DNA of 6,157 nucleotides. It comes from an uncultured Eubacteriales bacterium. GTDB lineage: Bacteria > Bacillota > Clostridia > Christensenellales > UBA1242. The stretch is taken from positions 1 through 6,157 of the forward strand of contig USTJ01000047.1 in assembly GCA_900557585.1 (NCBI GenBank). The letters are read 5' to 3'. This document shows, one piece after another, positions 5,442 through 6,157 of this stretch (position 1 is the stretch's first letter; the number at the start of each line of letters is the position of its first letter). Position numbers and translations under genes: made by a program. The notes beneath the pieces were generated by a model. That model saw nothing but the letters and a program-made list of their open reading frames with translations, did not search any database and was not told the DNA's origin.

Positions 5442-5814
5442 TTGATGTTTATTTTTCGGGCAAAGAGTCGAATTTTTATGTGAAATATAGATTTGAAAAG
5501 GGAACGCCATTTCAAAAACAAGTTTGGCATCTTATTGAAAACATTGATTTGGCAAAACGTCTTGCCATGGCGACATTGTTTGCTCTCTTGCAAGGCAAAT
5601 GGAAAAACAAAAAATGTCTGCCCAAGCAGTTGGTGCAAACCCAATTTGCATAATTGTTCCATGCCACAGAGTTGTTGGCAAAACCGGCAAACTGACAGGC
5701 TATGGTGGGGGAATAAAAAACAAAAAGCAACTACTAAAACTACAGAAGTTGCATCAACCACGGAAAAGGAAAATATTTCAAAAAAAATTAAAAAAAATTG
5801 AAAAAAGTTGTTGA
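5432..5814 (+). pseudogene. ogt: Truncated, frameshifted methylated-DNA--cysteine methyltransferase (ogt/MGMT)
   Basis: Ogt repairs O6-methylguanine by moving the methyl group onto its own Cys. The remnant starts at about codon EWLDVYFSGK, reads GTPFQKQVWHLIENI up to 5547, then needs a +1 shift: one T appears to be missing from the T run at 5548-5550. The frame then continues as FGKTSCHGDI and on through MSAQAVG, the active-site PCHRV with its Cys, and KLTGYGGG. The N-terminal domain (about 60 residues) is missing, replaced by the flavodoxin fragment. Between AVG and NP there is one residue where relatives have five, suggesting a 12-base in-frame deletion. The last ~25 codons are Lys-rich and unlike the family; they read through the A-rich DNA upstream of the rRNA promoter, and the TGA stop lies inside its -35 box. 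The gene is clearly inactive. Confidence 0.88.
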
Positions 5815-5839
5815 CATATGTGATGGGTGGTGCTATTAT
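5811..5839 (+). promoter_or_regulatory. rRNA operon promoter with A/T-rich upstream element
   Basis: TTGACA (5811-5816) and TATTAT (5834-5839) are 17 bp apart, and TG-C before the -10 box makes it an extended -10. A run of A tracts at 5768-5806 has the character of an UP element that binds the RNA polymerase alpha subunit. Transcription would start near 5846. This is the promoter layout expected for a strongly expressed rRNA operon. Confidence 0.88.
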
Positions 5840-5845
5840 AATCAA

Positions 5846-6124
5846 GTCGCCGCGATACGACAGCGACACAAAAGCTTCTCAAACACAGATAAATACTGGA
5901 TTTGAGAGCGATGAACTTTGATAACTGAACAGAAAGACAACCTTGAAAATTCTTTTTAGAATTTCGAGATGAGTACAGAATTCATTAGAATTAAGTATAC
6001 ATCTTTTGTGAACATCATTCAAGCAATTGAATGAATCCTTAAACACAGTATAAGGAAACTATTATTAAGCTAGTTAGTTTAAGACTGACAAGGCAAACTT
6101 GATGTTTTTGCGAAGCAAAACATA
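5846..6124 (+). other. 16S rRNA leader with boxA-like site and hairpins
   Basis: About 280 nt separate the predicted start from 16S rRNA. They hold a 5' hairpin (GTCGC 5846-5850 with GCGAC 5863-5867); a longer hairpin of 5874-5883 with 5901-5909, with an inner CAG/CTG stem; a boxA-like antitermination site TGAACTTTGATAACT (5912-5926); a perfect 7-bp stem closed by a GCAA tetraloop (6016-6033); and a 9-bp stem with one bulge (6102-6123) ending 2 nt before the 16S start. The last may guide processing of the 16S 5' end. No tRNA or reading frame of note is present. Confidence 0.75.
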
Positions 6125-6157
6125 TTTTATGAGAGTTTGATCCTGGCTCAGGATGAA
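6125..6157 (+). rRNA. 16S ribosomal RNA, 5' end (partial)
   Basis: The universal 5' segment of 16S rRNA, the site used by the common 27F primer, occupies 6132-6151 without mismatch. Counting back to E. coli position 1 places the mature 5' end near 6125. The window ends after 33 bases, just after GGATGAA, so nothing more precise than a bacterial 16S can be said. The rRNA operon continues to the right. Confidence 0.97.

Noticed and set aside
5258..5869. Long minus-strand frame (203 codons) across the pseudogene and rRNA promoter
   Set aside because: It runs antisense through the recognisable ogt remnant and the rRNA promoter, lacks a start context, and its Phe/Cys-rich composition is typical of a shadow frame.

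Overview
The window looks like a chromosomal stretch of an A/T-rich Gram-positive-type bacterium, most likely an uncultured member of the Bacillota (low-GC Firmicutes). The reasons are strong AGGAGG-type ribosome binding sites, near-consensus sigma-A promoters (TTGACA-17-TATAAT), many intrinsic terminators with long T runs, a SufC/SufB-type iron-sulfur pair, and an rRNA operon with a Firmicutes-like leader and boxA. Trp is encoded by TGG and the standard genetic code fits. No finer taxonomy can be read from the 33 bases of 16S that are present.

Layout, left to right. (1) Positions 1-364 are non-coding, with a four-copy heptamer repeat, and end at a terminator (365-390). (2) 398-2039, minus strand: a two-gene operon, sufC then a short SufB/SufD-family scaffold gene. 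The two genes overlap by 8 bases, and the operon has its own promoter and a very short leader. No cysteine desulfurase or SufU lies beside it in the window. (3) 2120-2530, minus strand: an apparently gene-free stretch that reads as three consecutive miniature transcription units. Each has a near-consensus promoter with a 17-bp spacer, a 50-90 nt body, and an intrinsic terminator. Two of the units share a related promoter and 5' end. I interpret them as a cluster of small RNA genes. (4) 2576-4357, minus strand: a membrane-anchored, Ig-like-domain glycosyltransferase resembling GT80 sialyltransferases. It is interrupted by one in-frame TAA; the frame and the catalytic motifs continue on both sides. 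It has its own promoter, RBS and terminator. (5) 4452-5228, minus strand: a ZIP-family metal transporter. (6) 5320-5814, plus strand: a composite pseudogene. A promoter, RBS and the first ~24 codons of a flavodoxin (third codon now TAA) are joined to the 3' two-thirds of an O6-methylguanine-DNA methyltransferase (ogt) carrying a frameshift and a probable small deletion. (7) 5811-6157, plus strand: the rRNA operon promoter, a structured leader of about 280 nt with a boxA-like element, and the first 33 bases of 16S rRNA.

The minus-strand genes do not form one operon: sufCB, each small RNA unit and the glycosyltransferase have separate promoters, with terminators between most of them. The most notable content is the small-RNA cluster, the stop-interrupted sialyltransferase-like gene, and the flavodoxin/ogt deletion fusion just upstream of the rRNA promoter.
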